Assembly: GCF_012726205.1 (NCBI RefSeq)
Contig: NZ_JAASAE010000006.1
Location: 62,001-126,000, forward strand
Length of the DNA stretch: 64,000 nucleotides
From: Rhodococcus sp. HNM0569
Lineage (GTDB): Bacteria; Actinomycetota; Actinomycetes; Mycobacteriales; Mycobacteriaceae
Direction: 5' to 3'
How positions within the stretch are numbered: position 1 is the first letter of the stretch; the number at the start of each line of letters is the position of its first letter. The position numbers and the translations under genes were made by a program. Below, one piece after another: positions 1 through 8,292 of this stretch. A model generated the notes under the pieces. The model was not told where the DNA came from, made no database searches, and worked only from the letters and a program-made list of their open reading frames with translations.

Positions 1-65
1 TGCGGAGGCACGCTGACGGCGCACCGCGCCCCCGCGGGGTCGGGCCCACTCGGTACCGTACGGAC

Positions 66-1454
66 ATGGATCCGCGCGAGTTCGTCGCGGCCGCGGCCGC
101 CCTGTGTTCCGGCGCGCTCGCCGCATTCGTCCTCACCAATCCCCGTACCGACGCGTGGGCGGTCTACGCGTCCGATCGCGAACTCGACCGCTGGCTCAGC
201 AGCCAGCCGACCGGAGTCGTCGTCGGCGCGATCCTCGCGGTCCTCGTGGTCGGCTCGCTGCAACGTGCGGGTTCACGACGTCGCGCGTGGTTCGGTGCGC
301 TGGTCGCCGTCGGCGTCCTCGCGCTCGCTCGATGGGCCGTCACGCACGTCGGTTCGATCGACAGCCTCATCGCGCTGCATCTCGCCAAGACCGCCGCGGC
401 CGGCGCGCTGCTCGGCTGTGCGATCGCCGCGGTGTGGACGCGCGACCCGCGCGGGACACGGGGGCTCGCCCGGCTCGCCGCCCCCGGACGCGTCGCGGTC
501 ACGGTCGGCACCGCAGGGACCTTCCTCGCGGCGGTCGCCTACCGCCCGTCGGGCGCCTCCTTTCCGGAGCCGGCGCGGCTGAGCACGTCGGCGCTCGGCG
601 AGCCGCCGGTGTGGCTGCTCGTCGCGAGTGCGACCGCGACGGTCGCAGCGCTCGTCGTGTGCGGTGGCAGGGTGCAGCATCCAGCTCGCCGCACGCTGCG
701 ATTCTGTCTGCTCGCGGTGCTGGGTCTGACCGTCGTGCACCGCGTTCTCGGCTCGTGGATCGAGGGCCGAGAGTTCTCGTCCACCACGACGCTGTGGGTC
801 GTGGTGGCCATCTCGCTTGCGGTGCTGTGCGCGGCGACCCTCGTCGCGGCCCGCGCGGTGGGCCGGGCGGACGGGCGGTTCGTCCTCGTCGCGACCGGCG
901 TCGCGGCCGCCGCTTTCCCGGTGGCACACGACCTACGGGGACCGGGCGAGGGACCGCACTTCGCGCTCGTCGCGGCGGTCGGTTTCGTCGCGGTGGCCGC
1001 AGGTGCCGTCGCGGCACTGACACTGCCCCGGGTGCGCGCCCAGTGGGGTCTCGCACTCGCGGCGGTCGTCCTCGCCGTCGCCGCGATCGCTCCCGACTTC
1101 GGCTCCGACGGGCCGCTGCTGCTCACCCGGCTGGCCGTGGTGGGAGTGGGTGCGGGCATCGCGCTCGCGGCGACCTTCCCCGGCGGTGCGGCGGTCGCCG
1201 CATTCGGGCTGGCACTGCCGTTCGCGTCGTTCGCGCTCGCCGCGGTCGCGTCGGTGCCGCGTACCCGCGTCGTCTACGAAAGCGCGTACAGCCCGATGCC
1301 GTACGCACCGCTGACGGACTCACCCGTGCCGACGAGCACGCTCACCGACCACCTCGTGCCGGTGGCGATGCTCGTCGTGGTGGCGTTCTGCGCGTACTAC
1401 TCCTCGTCAGTCCACCAGGCCGAGTTCATGGAGCCGGTCGAAGACGAGCAGTGA
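66..1454 (+). CDS. Polytopic membrane protein, function unknown
   Basis: A 462-residue protein made almost entirely of hydrophobic Ala/Val/Leu segments, roughly ten to twelve membrane spans, with short charged loops and an acidic C-terminal tail. I do not recognise a family or any catalytic motif. The start is supported by a box TACCGT at 54-59, six bases before ATG 66, with no Shine-Dalgarno sequence, which suggests a leaderless mRNA. Its 3' end overlaps the convergent NUDIX gene by 48 bp, so the two transcripts are complementary there. It could be a transporter or a structural membrane protein; no sequence evidence separates these. Confidence 0.75.
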   Translation: MDPREFVAAAAALCSGALAAFVLTNPRTDAWAVYASDRELDRWLSSQPTGVVVGAILAVLVVGSLQRAGSRRRAWFGALVAVGVLALARWAVTHVGSIDSLIALHLAKTAAAGALLGCAIAAVWTRDPRGTRGLARLAAPGRVAVTVGTAGTFLAAVAYRPSGASFPEPARLSTSALGEPPVWLLVASATATVAALVVCGGRVQHPARRTLRFCLLAVLGLTVVHRVLGSWIEGREFSSTTTLWVVVAISLAVLCAATLVAARAVGRADGRFVLVATGVAAAAFPVAHDLRGPGEGPHFALVAAVGFVAVAAGAVAALTLPRVRAQWGLALAAVVLAVAAIAPDFGSDGPLLLTRLAVVGVGAGIALAATFPGGAAVAAFGLALPFASFALAAVASVPRTRVVYESAYSPMPYAPLTDSPVPTSTLTDHLVPVAMLVVVAFCAYYSSSVHQAEFMEPVEDEQ

Positions 1455-1817
1455 GCCCGGCGCGACGTCGCCGCTCGCGCGGTACTCGTCGCGCGTGAAG
1501 TACCGCACCTCGGCGATCTCGCTCGTCGCGGTGGGTTCGCTGCCGAGTTCGCCGAGGAAACAGGTGATCTGCACGTCGGTGCCCTCGGCATGGCCCCACG
1601 CGGGAGCCTCGAACACGTCGAGCAGCGCGAGCGTGCCCGGGACGACGGCGGCGTCGAGTTCTTCGCGGATCTCGCGGTGCAACGCGGTCTCGGCGTCCTC
1701 GCCCGGATCGAGCTTCCCGCCCGCCATGTAGAAGGCGGCCTTGCCGTGCGAACGTGCCTGCAGCAGACGTCGGTCGCGGATGTGGGCGAGGGCTGCGGTA
1801 CGAATCACACGGGACAT
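1407..1817 (-). CDS. NUDIX hydrolase
   Basis: A 136-residue single-domain NUDIX protein that should hydrolyse a nucleoside diphosphate linked to another moiety, in the cytoplasm. The NUDIX box is at residues about 34-56: Gly-x5-Glu-x7 followed by REIREEL, with Asp where the usual Gly of the final element stands. The domain fills the whole protein. The ATG is preceded by TAAAGT (1829-1824 on this strand) with a six-base gap, so a leaderless transcript is likely. An inverted repeat TCACT-N6-AGTGA (1822-1837) overlies that box and may be an operator. The substrate cannot be told from sequence. Confidence 0.88.
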   Translation of the reverse strand: MSRVIRTAALAHIRDRRLLQARSHGKAAFYMAGGKLDPGEDAETALHREIREELDAAVVPGTLALLDVFEAPAWGHAEGTDVQITCFLGELGSEPTATSEIAEVRYFTRDEYRASGDVAPGSLLVFDRLHELGLVD

Positions 1818-1821
1818 CCGC

Positions 1822-1837
1822 TCACTTTATCGAGTGA
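1822..1837. promoter_or_regulatory. Inverted repeat over NUDIX -10 box
   Basis: TCACT and AGTGA arms are separated by six bases and overlap the predicted -10 element of the leftward NUDIX gene. The position is that of a repressor site, but the arms are short and no cognate regulator is adjacent. Confidence 0.3.
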
Positions 1838-1946
1838 CGATCGGCCGCCCGGGAGCGATCGTGTGCGCGCGTGCGTCCGCGCGAGTACACCACGTCGGCG
1901 TGCCTACGGTGCGTCGGTCTCCGCATCGGGCCTCGTCGTGGGCCGG

Positions 1947-1952
1947 TAAGAT
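1947..1952 (+). promoter_or_regulatory. -10 box for the mnh antiporter operon
   Basis: TAAGAT is the only clear -10-like hexamer between the NUDIX gene and mnhA. It implies a transcription start near 1960 and an untranslated leader of about 90 nt before mnhA, unlike the many leaderless genes in this window. Confidence 0.4.
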
Positions 1953-2051
1953 GTACGCGAGTCCCAAACGTCCGGTTTCGGGCACCCGGGTCTCGGTCGT
2001 TTTCTCCGATTCGACATTTCCTCCGCCCACGCAACCCGACGGAGTGTGCCC

Positions 2052-4883
2052 TTGCTTGCGATTCTGCTCGCTCATGCAGCTGCTGCCCTCGTGGCTCCGC
2101 TCGTGGTGCGCGCGTGGGGTCGCAACGCGTTTCTCGTCCTCGCTCTCGTACCGGCCGCCAGCCTCGGGTGGGTCGTCGCCCATTGGAACACCGAGCAGCG
2201 AGTCGCGCTCGAGTGGGCCCCCGGTTTGTCGATGGACATCGATCTCCGGTTCGATTCGCTCGCGGGCATCATGTCGCTCGTCGTGCTCGGCGTCGGCACG
2301 CTCATCCTGCTGTACTGCGCGCGCTACTTCGAGGACGACGAGCCGCGTCTCGGCATCTTCGCGGCCGAAATGGTCGCCTTCGCCGGCGCGATGTTCGGCC
2401 TCGTCACCAGCGACAACATGCTGGTCCTCTACATCTTCTGGGAACTGACCACGGTCCTGTCGTTCCTGCTCGTCGGCCACTACGCCGAACGCGCGTCGAG
2501 CCGACGCGCCGCGACGCAGGCCCTGCTCGTCACCACCGCGGGCGGCCTCGCGATGCTCGTCGGCATCATCGTGCTCGGCCAGGTCGCCGGCAGCTACAAC
2601 CTGTCCGAGGTCGTCGAGGCGGCGCCGCGCGGCTGGCTCGCAGGCGTGGGCCTCGTGCTCGTCCTGATCGGCGCGCTGTCGAAGTCCGCGATCGTGCCGC
2701 TGCACTTCTGGCTGCCCGGCGCGATGGCCGCACCCACACCGGTCAGCGCCTACCTGCACGCCGCGGCGATGGTCAAGGCGGGTGTCTACCTCGTCGCGCG
2801 GCTCGCGCCCGGGTTCGCCGACGCGGGCCCGTGGCACCCCACGATCCTGATCTTCGGCCTGCTCACGATGCTCGTCGGCGGCTGGCGCGCGATGCGCGCG
2901 TTCGACCTCAAGCTCGTGCTCGCGTTCGGCACGGTCAGCCAGCTCGGCTTCATCATCGCGATCGTCGGCATCGGCACACGCGACGCGATGCTCGCGGGCC
3001 TCGCACTCATGGTCGCGCACGCACTGTTCAAGGCCACGCTGTTCATGGTCGTCGGCATCATCGACCACTCGACCGGCACGCGCGACATGCGCAAGCTCGC
3101 GCATCTCGGCGCGCGCAGCCCCGTTCTCGCGGTGGTCGCGGGCCTCGCCGCGGCGAGCATGGCAGGTCTGCCGCCGATGATCGGGTTCGTCGGCAAGGAG
3201 GGCGCACTCGACGCGGTCCTGCACAACGACGTCCTGGCCGACCCGGCAGGCGCCGCGACCGTCGTGGTGCTCGTCATGGGCCTCACCCTCACCTTCGCGT
3301 ACGCGCTGCGCTTCATGGTCGGCACCTTCGGCCGCAAGAAGGTCGACCAGCCGAGCGCGGCGGTCGCCGGGATGCACAAGCCCGGACCGCTGTTCCTGTT
3401 CGCCCCGGTGGTGCTGTCGGTCGCGGGCGTCGTCGCAGGTATCTGGTCGCCGTCTTTCGAGAAGCTGCTCACACCGTTCTCGCAGACCGTGCCGAATCCC
3501 ACCGGCTCCGACTACCACCTCGCACTGTGGCACGGCCTCAACACCGCACTGTTCCTCACGCTGCTCGTGTTCGTCCTCGGCACCGGCCTCTACCTCGCGC
3601 ACCGCTACCTGGCGCGTATGCGGTTCGAGCGTTCGCCGCTCGGCAACGCCGACCGCATGTACGACGCGACACTGCGCGGTATGGACACGCTGTCGATGCG
3701 CTTCACCGGTGCCACGCAGCGCGGTTCGCTGCCGCTGACGCAGACCGTCATCCTCGTCACGCTCGTCGTGCTCCCCGCCGTCGTCCTCGCGGCAGGCACG
3801 GACACCGGCATCGAGGCTCACCTGTGGGATTCGCCGCTGCAGTTCGCGATCGGGCTCATCGTGATCGCCGCCGCGATCGGCGCGGCCGTCCTGCGCAACC
3901 GGCTCGGCGCCGTCATCCTCGTCGGCCTCACCGGTTACGGCTGCGGCGCGATCTTCGCGCTGCACGGCGCGCCCGATCTCGCTCTCACCCAGTTCCTCGT
4001 CGAGACACTCACGCTCGTGGTGTTCGTGCTGGTGCTGCGCAAGCTGCCCGCCGAGATCGACGAGACCAAGGGCATCGGCCTGAAGATCCCGCGCGCCATC
4101 CTCGCGGTCGCGGTCGGGCTCACCGTCACGGTGGTGGGCGCCTTCGCGATGAACGCGCGCACCGCCACGCCGATCTCCGAACTGCTGCCCGACGCCGCGT
4201 ACCACCTCGGCGACGGCAAGAACGTGGTCAACGTCCTGCTCGTCGACATCCGTGCATGGGACACGCTCGGCGAGATCTCGGTGCTGCTGGTGGCGGCGAC
4301 GGGCGTCGCGAGCCTGGTGTTCCGCAACCGCCGGTTCGGCAGCGCGCCGCGCGTGTCCGACGCCCCCGCGTCCCGCTCGGGCGGCAACGGCTCGTTCGAC
4401 ACGACGTGGCTGCTGGGCGGCGAGCTGATCGATCCGCGCTACCGCTCGCTCGTGCTCGAGGTGACGACGCGGCTGATCTTCCCGACCATCATGGTGATGT
4501 CGGTGTTCTTCTTCTTCTCCGGCCACAATGCGCCCGGCGGTGGCTTCGCAGGCGGTCTCACGGCCGGCCTCGCGTTGGTGCTGCGCTATCTCGCGGGCGG
4601 CCGGTACGAGCTCGGGGAGACGGTGCCGGTCGACGCGGGCAAGGTGCTCGGCGCCGGCCTGCTGTTCGCGGGCGGCACGGCGCTCACGTCACTGTTCCTC
4701 GGGGCTCCGCCGCTGTCGTCGGCCACCTTCGAGTTCACGCTGCCGCTGTTCGGCGACGTCAAACTCGTCACCGCCCTGTTCTTCGACCTCGGCGTCTACC
4801 TCATCGTCGTCGGGCTCGTCCTCGACGTGCTCCGCAGCCTCGGCGCGCGTCTCGACGCACAGATCGAGGTGACCCGGCGATGA
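2052..4883 (+). CDS. mnhA: Mrp/Mnh antiporter subunit A with fused B domain
   Basis: The large subunit of a multi-subunit Na+(K+)/H+ antiporter in the plasma membrane, related to NuoL of complex I. Residues about 1-600 carry the NuoL/M-type antiporter core, with the conserved Lys in KSAIVPLHFWLP and HAAAMVKAG. Spans continue to about 770, and residues about 800-940 are an MnhB domain (SGHNAPGGGFAGG), so A and B are one polypeptide, as is usual in actinobacteria. GTG 2046 is possible, but GGAG at 2041-2044 lies only one base from it and seven bases from TTG 2052. TTG 2052 is therefore preferred and gives 943 residues. First gene of the mnhACDEFG operon. Confidence 0.93.
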   Translation: MLAILLAHAAAALVAPLVVRAWGRNAFLVLALVPAASLGWVVAHWNTEQRVALEWAPGLSMDIDLRFDSLAGIMSLVVLGVGTLILLYCARYFEDDEPRLGIFAAEMVAFAGAMFGLVTSDNMLVLYIFWELTTVLSFLLVGHYAERASSRRAATQALLVTTAGGLAMLVGIIVLGQVAGSYNLSEVVEAAPRGWLAGVGLVLVLIGALSKSAIVPLHFWLPGAMAAPTPVSAYLHAAAMVKAGVYLVARLAPGFADAGPWHPTILIFGLLTMLVGGWRAMRAFDLKLVLAFGTVSQLGFIIAIVGIGTRDAMLAGLALMVAHALFKATLFMVVGIIDHSTGTRDMRKLAHLGARSPVLAVVAGLAAASMAGLPPMIGFVGKEGALDAVLHNDVLADPAGAATVVVLVMGLTLTFAYALRFMVGTFGRKKVDQPSAAVAGMHKPGPLFLFAPVVLSVAGVVAGIWSPSFEKLLTPFSQTVPNPTGSDYHLALWHGLNTALFLTLLVFVLGTGLYLAHRYLARMRFERSPLGNADRMYDATLRGMDTLSMRFTGATQRGSLPLTQTVILVTLVVLPAVVLAAGTDTGIEAHLWDSPLQFAIGLIVIAAAIGAAVLRNRLGAVILVGLTGYGCGAIFALHGAPDLALTQFLVETLTLVVFVLVLRKLPAEIDETKGIGLKIPRAILAVAVGLTVTVVGAFAMNARTATPISELLPDAAYHLGDGKNVVNVLLVDIRAWDTLGEISVLLVAATGVASLVFRNRRFGSAPRVSDAPASRSGGNGSFDTTWLLGGELIDPRYRSLVLEVTTRLIFPTIMVMSVFFFFSGHNAPGGGFAGGLTAGLALVLRYLAGGRYELGETVPVDAGKVLGAGLLFAGGTALTSLFLGAPPLSSATFEFTLPLFGDVKLVTALFFDLGVYLIVVGLVLDVLRSLGARLDAQIEVTRR

Positions 4884-5455
4884 TCGCGAATATCGGCCTG
4901 CTCGCCACGATCGGCGTTCTCGTCTCGGTCGGCGTGTACCTGCTGATCGAGCGCAGCGTCACGCGCATGCTACTCGGGCTGCTGTGCTTCGGCAACGGCA
5001 TCAACCTGCTGCTCATCGCGGCGGGTGGACCGTCGGGCTCGCCGCCGATCGTCGGTCGCGAGTCGTCGGTGCACGACACGATGGCCGACCCGCTCGCGCA
5101 GGCGATGGTGCTCACCGCGATCGTCATCACGATGGGCATCGCGGCATTCGTCCTGGCCCTCGCGTACCGATCGTTCACGATCAACACCGAGGACACGGTC
5201 GAGGACGACCCCGAGGACACCAAGGTCATCAAGCGCCGCTCGCCCGCCGAGGCGCCCGACCGAGACCGCTCTGACGACCCGGTCACCGGCGCGCCGCGGT
5301 TCGAGGGCGACGCGTTCGACAAGCACGGCAACCCGATCCCGATCGACAAGCTGCGCAATCTGGAAGACCTCGAAGGCTACGAAGACCTGCACGAAGGCGA
5401 CTTCGACGACGACGAGCACGCAATCGACCGATTCGACGACGGGAGCAAGTCGTGA
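4880..5455 (+). CDS. mnhC: Mrp/Mnh antiporter subunit C
   Basis: The NuoK-like small subunit of the antiporter. The first about 110 residues have three membrane spans with the family pattern RMLLGLLCFGNGINLLL and LAQAMVLTAIVITMG. The remaining about 80 residues form a hydrophilic, strongly acidic tail that reaches well beyond the roughly 110-residue core of other bacteria and is probably cytoplasmic. The ATG overlaps the mnhA stop by four bases, so translation is coupled. 191 residues. The function of the tail is unknown. Confidence 0.92.
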   Translation: MIANIGLLATIGVLVSVGVYLLIERSVTRMLLGLLCFGNGINLLLIAAGGPSGSPPIVGRESSVHDTMADPLAQAMVLTAIVITMGIAAFVLALAYRSFTINTEDTVEDDPEDTKVIKRRSPAEAPDRDRSDDPVTGAPRFEGDAFDKHGNPIPIDKLRNLEDLEGYEDLHEGDFDDDEHAIDRFDDGSKS

Positions 5456-7065
5456 CCCTCTCGCCGAATCTGGTGACCGCGCTCGCGCCACTGCCGGTCC
5501 TGATCCCACTGTTGTCGGCCGCGGCCACCCTCGTGCTGGGTCGTCGGCCGCGGGCGCAGCGCGCGATCACGATCCCCGCCCTCACCGCAGTGCTGCTGGT
5601 GTCGTGCCTGCTGCTCTATCTCGCCGACCGCGACGGCACCACCGCGGTGCAGGTCGGCGGGTGGGACTCCCCGATCGGTATCACCCTCGTGGTCGACCGG
5701 TTGTCGGCGCTCATGCTGGTGGTCGGCTCGATCGTGCTGCTCGCCGTCATGGTGTACGCGATCGGCCAGGGCATCTCGGACGGCAGTGACGACCAACCGG
5801 TGTCGATCTTCCTGCCCACCTATCTCGCGCTCGCCGCGGGCCTGTGCAATGCGTTCCTCGCGGGCGACCTGTTCAACCTGTACGTCGGTTTCGAGGTGCT
5901 GCTCGCCGCGAGCTTCGTGCTGCTCACCCTCGGGGCGAGCGCCGACCGCGTCCGGGCGGGTGTGTCATACGTGATGGTGTCGATGGTGTCGTCGCTGATC
6001 TTCCTCGCGGGCATCGCGTTCGCGTACGCCGCGACCGGCACTCTCAACCTCGCCGACATGGCGCTGCGGATGGACGAGGTACCGAACGGGGTGCGCACGG
6101 CCATCTTCGCGGTTCTGCTGGTCGCGTTCGGCATCAAGGCGGCGGTGTTCCCGCTGTCGATGTGGCTGCCCGACTCGTACCCGACGGCACCGGCACCGGT
6201 CACGGCGGTGTTCGCCGGCCTGCTCACCAAGGTCGGTGTGTACGCGATCATGCGTGCGCATGCGCTGCTGTTCCCGGGTGGCGAGCTCGACGGCGTGCTG
6301 CTGGTCGCGGGTCTGCTCACGATGCTCGTCGGCATCCTCGGTGCGATCGCGCAGAGCGACATCAAACGACTGCTGTCGTTCACCCTGGTGAGTCACATCG
6401 GGTACATGATCTTCGGTATCGCGTTGTCGACCATGGCCGGCCTGTCGGGCGCGATCTACTACGTCGCGCACCACATCATCGTGCAGACCACGCTGTTTCT
6501 CATCGTGGGCCTCATCGAACGGCAAGCCGGCTCCGCGTCGCTGCGCAGGCTCGGCGGTCTGGCCGCCGCGAGCCCCGTGCTCGCGATCGTGTTCCTGATC
6601 CCCGCACTCAACCTGGGTGGCATCCCGCCGTTCTCGGGCTTCATCGGCAAGGTCGCGCTGTTGCAGGCGGGCGCCGCGGACGCGAGTGTTCTCGCGTGGG
6701 TCCTCGTCGCGGGTGGCACGCTCACGAGCCTGCTCACGCTGTACGTCGTGGCCCGCGTGTGGTCGAAGGCGTTCTGGCGTGCCCGCGCCGACGCCCCCGA
6801 AGGTGCGCTCGCCGACGTCAGCCCGTCCGCGCTGCTGGACGAGTCGAACGCCGACATCCCGTTCGACACGCGCGCCGACGTCGGCCGCATCCCGCCGATG
6901 ATGCTCGCGCCCACCCTCGCGCTCGTGGGCGTCGGGCTCGCCCTCACCGTGTTCGCGGGCCCGCTCATCAAGATCTCCGACCGCGCCGCCGAGAACCTCC
7001 TGGATCGCTCGGTCTACATCACCGCCGTCCTCGGCGACCACACCGGCGAGGAGGCACCACGATGA
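5452..7065 (+). CDS. mnhD: Mrp/Mnh antiporter subunit D
   Basis: A NuoM/N-like antiporter subunit of 537 residues with about fourteen membrane spans. Family landmarks are FGIKAAVFPLSMWLPDSY, with its buried Lys, then AQSDIKRLLSF and VAHHIIVQTTLF in the proton-channel core. With MnhA it forms the ion-translocating part of the complex. GTG 5452 overlaps the mnhC stop by four bases (GTGA). The full length and intact motifs suggest a working subunit. Confidence 0.93.
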   Translation: MTLSPNLVTALAPLPVLIPLLSAAATLVLGRRPRAQRAITIPALTAVLLVSCLLLYLADRDGTTAVQVGGWDSPIGITLVVDRLSALMLVVGSIVLLAVMVYAIGQGISDGSDDQPVSIFLPTYLALAAGLCNAFLAGDLFNLYVGFEVLLAASFVLLTLGASADRVRAGVSYVMVSMVSSLIFLAGIAFAYAATGTLNLADMALRMDEVPNGVRTAIFAVLLVAFGIKAAVFPLSMWLPDSYPTAPAPVTAVFAGLLTKVGVYAIMRAHALLFPGGELDGVLLVAGLLTMLVGILGAIAQSDIKRLLSFTLVSHIGYMIFGIALSTMAGLSGAIYYVAHHIIVQTTLFLIVGLIERQAGSASLRRLGGLAAASPVLAIVFLIPALNLGGIPPFSGFIGKVALLQAGAADASVLAWVLVAGGTLTSLLTLYVVARVWSKAFWRARADAPEGALADVSPSALLDESNADIPFDTRADVGRIPPMMLAPTLALVGVGLALTVFAGPLIKISDRAAENLLDRSVYITAVLGDHTGEEAPR

Positions 7066-7628
7066 ACCGCCGCGCACTCCTGGTCCGCCTGTTCGCGCTG
7101 CTGTGGCTGATGTTCGTGTGGATCCTGCTGTGGGGCAACGTCAGCGCGGGCAACATCCTCGCCGGCCTCGGTGTCGGCCTCGCGATCACCTTCCTGCTGC
7201 CGCTGCCGCGCGTGCCCGTCGAGGGTCGCGTGCATCCGCTGTCGCTGTTGCATCTGATCGCCGTCATGTTCTGGGAGATGGCGAAGTCGAGTGTGCAGGT
7301 CGCGTGGCTCGCGATCCGGCCGAGCCCGCCGCCCGTCACCGGTGTGCTGCGCCACCAGTTCGCGATCCGCTCCGATCTCGTGCTCACGTTGTGTGTCGAC
7401 GTGCTCAACCTGATCCCCGGCACGATGGTCCTCGAGATCGACCAGGTGCGCCGCATCTGCTACATCCACGTGCTCGACGTCGGCTCGGACCGCGCCGTCG
7501 ACCAGTTCCACCGCACGGTCGAACGCATCGAGCAACTGTTCATCGCGTCGTTCGAGCGGCCGGCCGACTGGCAGCCGAGTCCGTACAGCCAGTCCCGTCT
7601 CGATCACGATACGGAGGCCTCGTCATGA
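7062..7628 (+). CDS. mnhE: Mrp/Mnh antiporter subunit E
   Basis: A 188-residue subunit with hydrophobic N-terminal spans (about residues 8-45 and 65-80) and a soluble C-terminal half of the MnhE type, including the region around FWEMAKSSVQVAW and SDLVLTLCVDVLNLIPGTM. MnhE stabilises the antiporter complex in characterised systems and has no complex I counterpart. The ATG overlaps the mnhD stop by four bases. Length is normal for the family. Confidence 0.91.
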   Translation: MNRRALLVRLFALLWLMFVWILLWGNVSAGNILAGLGVGLAITFLLPLPRVPVEGRVHPLSLLHLIAVMFWEMAKSSVQVAWLAIRPSPPPVTGVLRHQFAIRSDLVLTLCVDVLNLIPGTMVLEIDQVRRICYIHVLDVGSDRAVDQFHRTVERIEQLFIASFERPADWQPSPYSQSRLDHDTEASS

Positions 7629-7951
7629 CCGTCGTACTCGTCGTCTCCGGCGTCTTCCTGATGATCGCGGCCGGGCTCACCGCATTCCGGCTGCTCCACG
7701 GCCCCGGCTCGCTCGACCGCCTCGTCGCGATGGACACGCTCATCGCCGTCATGATCTGCGGTCTCGCCGTGTGGGCCGCGTACAGCGGCGACACGACGGT
7801 CGCACCGGGCATCGTCGCGCTCGCGCTCGTGAGCTTCGTCGGCTCGGTGTCCGTCGCCCGGTTCCGGGTGCGCGACCGCGACGACACGGGCCGGCTGCCC
7901 GAACCCGACGACATCGTCGTTCGTGAGGCCCCGCGGAGGGAGGACCGATGA
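7625..7951 (+). CDS. mnhF: Mrp/Mnh antiporter subunit F
   Basis: A 108-residue protein with three predicted membrane spans and the family segment RLLHGPGSLDRLVAMDTL between spans one and two. The C-terminus is charged and cytoplasmic. MnhF proteins are small integral subunits of the Mrp complex. The start overlaps the mnhE stop (ATGA), and its own stop overlaps mnhG in the same way. Confidence 0.9.
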   Translation: MTVVLVVSGVFLMIAAGLTAFRLLHGPGSLDRLVAMDTLIAVMICGLAVWAAYSGDTTVAPGIVALALVSFVGSVSVARFRVRDRDDTGRLPEPDDIVVREAPRREDR

Positions 7952-8292
7952 ACACCGCACTGCACGTACTGGCCGCCGCCTGCTTCCTCGTCGGCTCGGG
8001 TTTCGCGCTCACCGCGGCCATCGGCATCGTGCGCTTCCCCGACACCCTGCGCCGCATGCACGCCGCCACGAAACCTCAGGTGGTGGGCCTGCTGCTGGTG
8101 ATGGTCGGTGCGATCGTCGAGCTGCGCGGCAACGTCGACATCTGGATGCTCGTGCTCGTCGCGGTGTTCACGCTCTTCACCGCGCCGGTCATCGCGCACA
8201 GCGTGGGCCGCATCGCGAACCGCGAACAGCAGGCACTCGACGGGCTCATGGCGATCAACGAGCTGGAGAATCCTCCTCGGGACGCGGACTGA
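7948..8292 (+). CDS. mnhG: Mrp/Mnh antiporter subunit G
   Basis: A 114-residue subunit with three membrane spans and the PhaG/MnhG pattern GIVRFPDTLRRMHAATKPQ between spans one and two. It is the last gene of the operon and completes an A(B)-C-D-E-F-G set, so the locus should encode a full antiporter for alkali and sodium tolerance and pH homeostasis. Its last 38 bp overlap the convergent PAP2 gene. Confidence 0.91.
   Translation: MNTALHVLAAACFLVGSGFALTAAIGIVRFPDTLRRMHAATKPQVVGLLLVMVGAIVELRGNVDIWMLVLVAVFTLFTAPVIAHSVGRIANREQQALDGLMAINELENPPRDAD

Noticed and set aside
1827-4526. Long leftward open frame of 899 codons opposite mnhA
   Set aside because: It is the GC-rich antisense shadow of mnhA: composition is His/Arg/Glu repeats typical of third-position bias, with no family motif.
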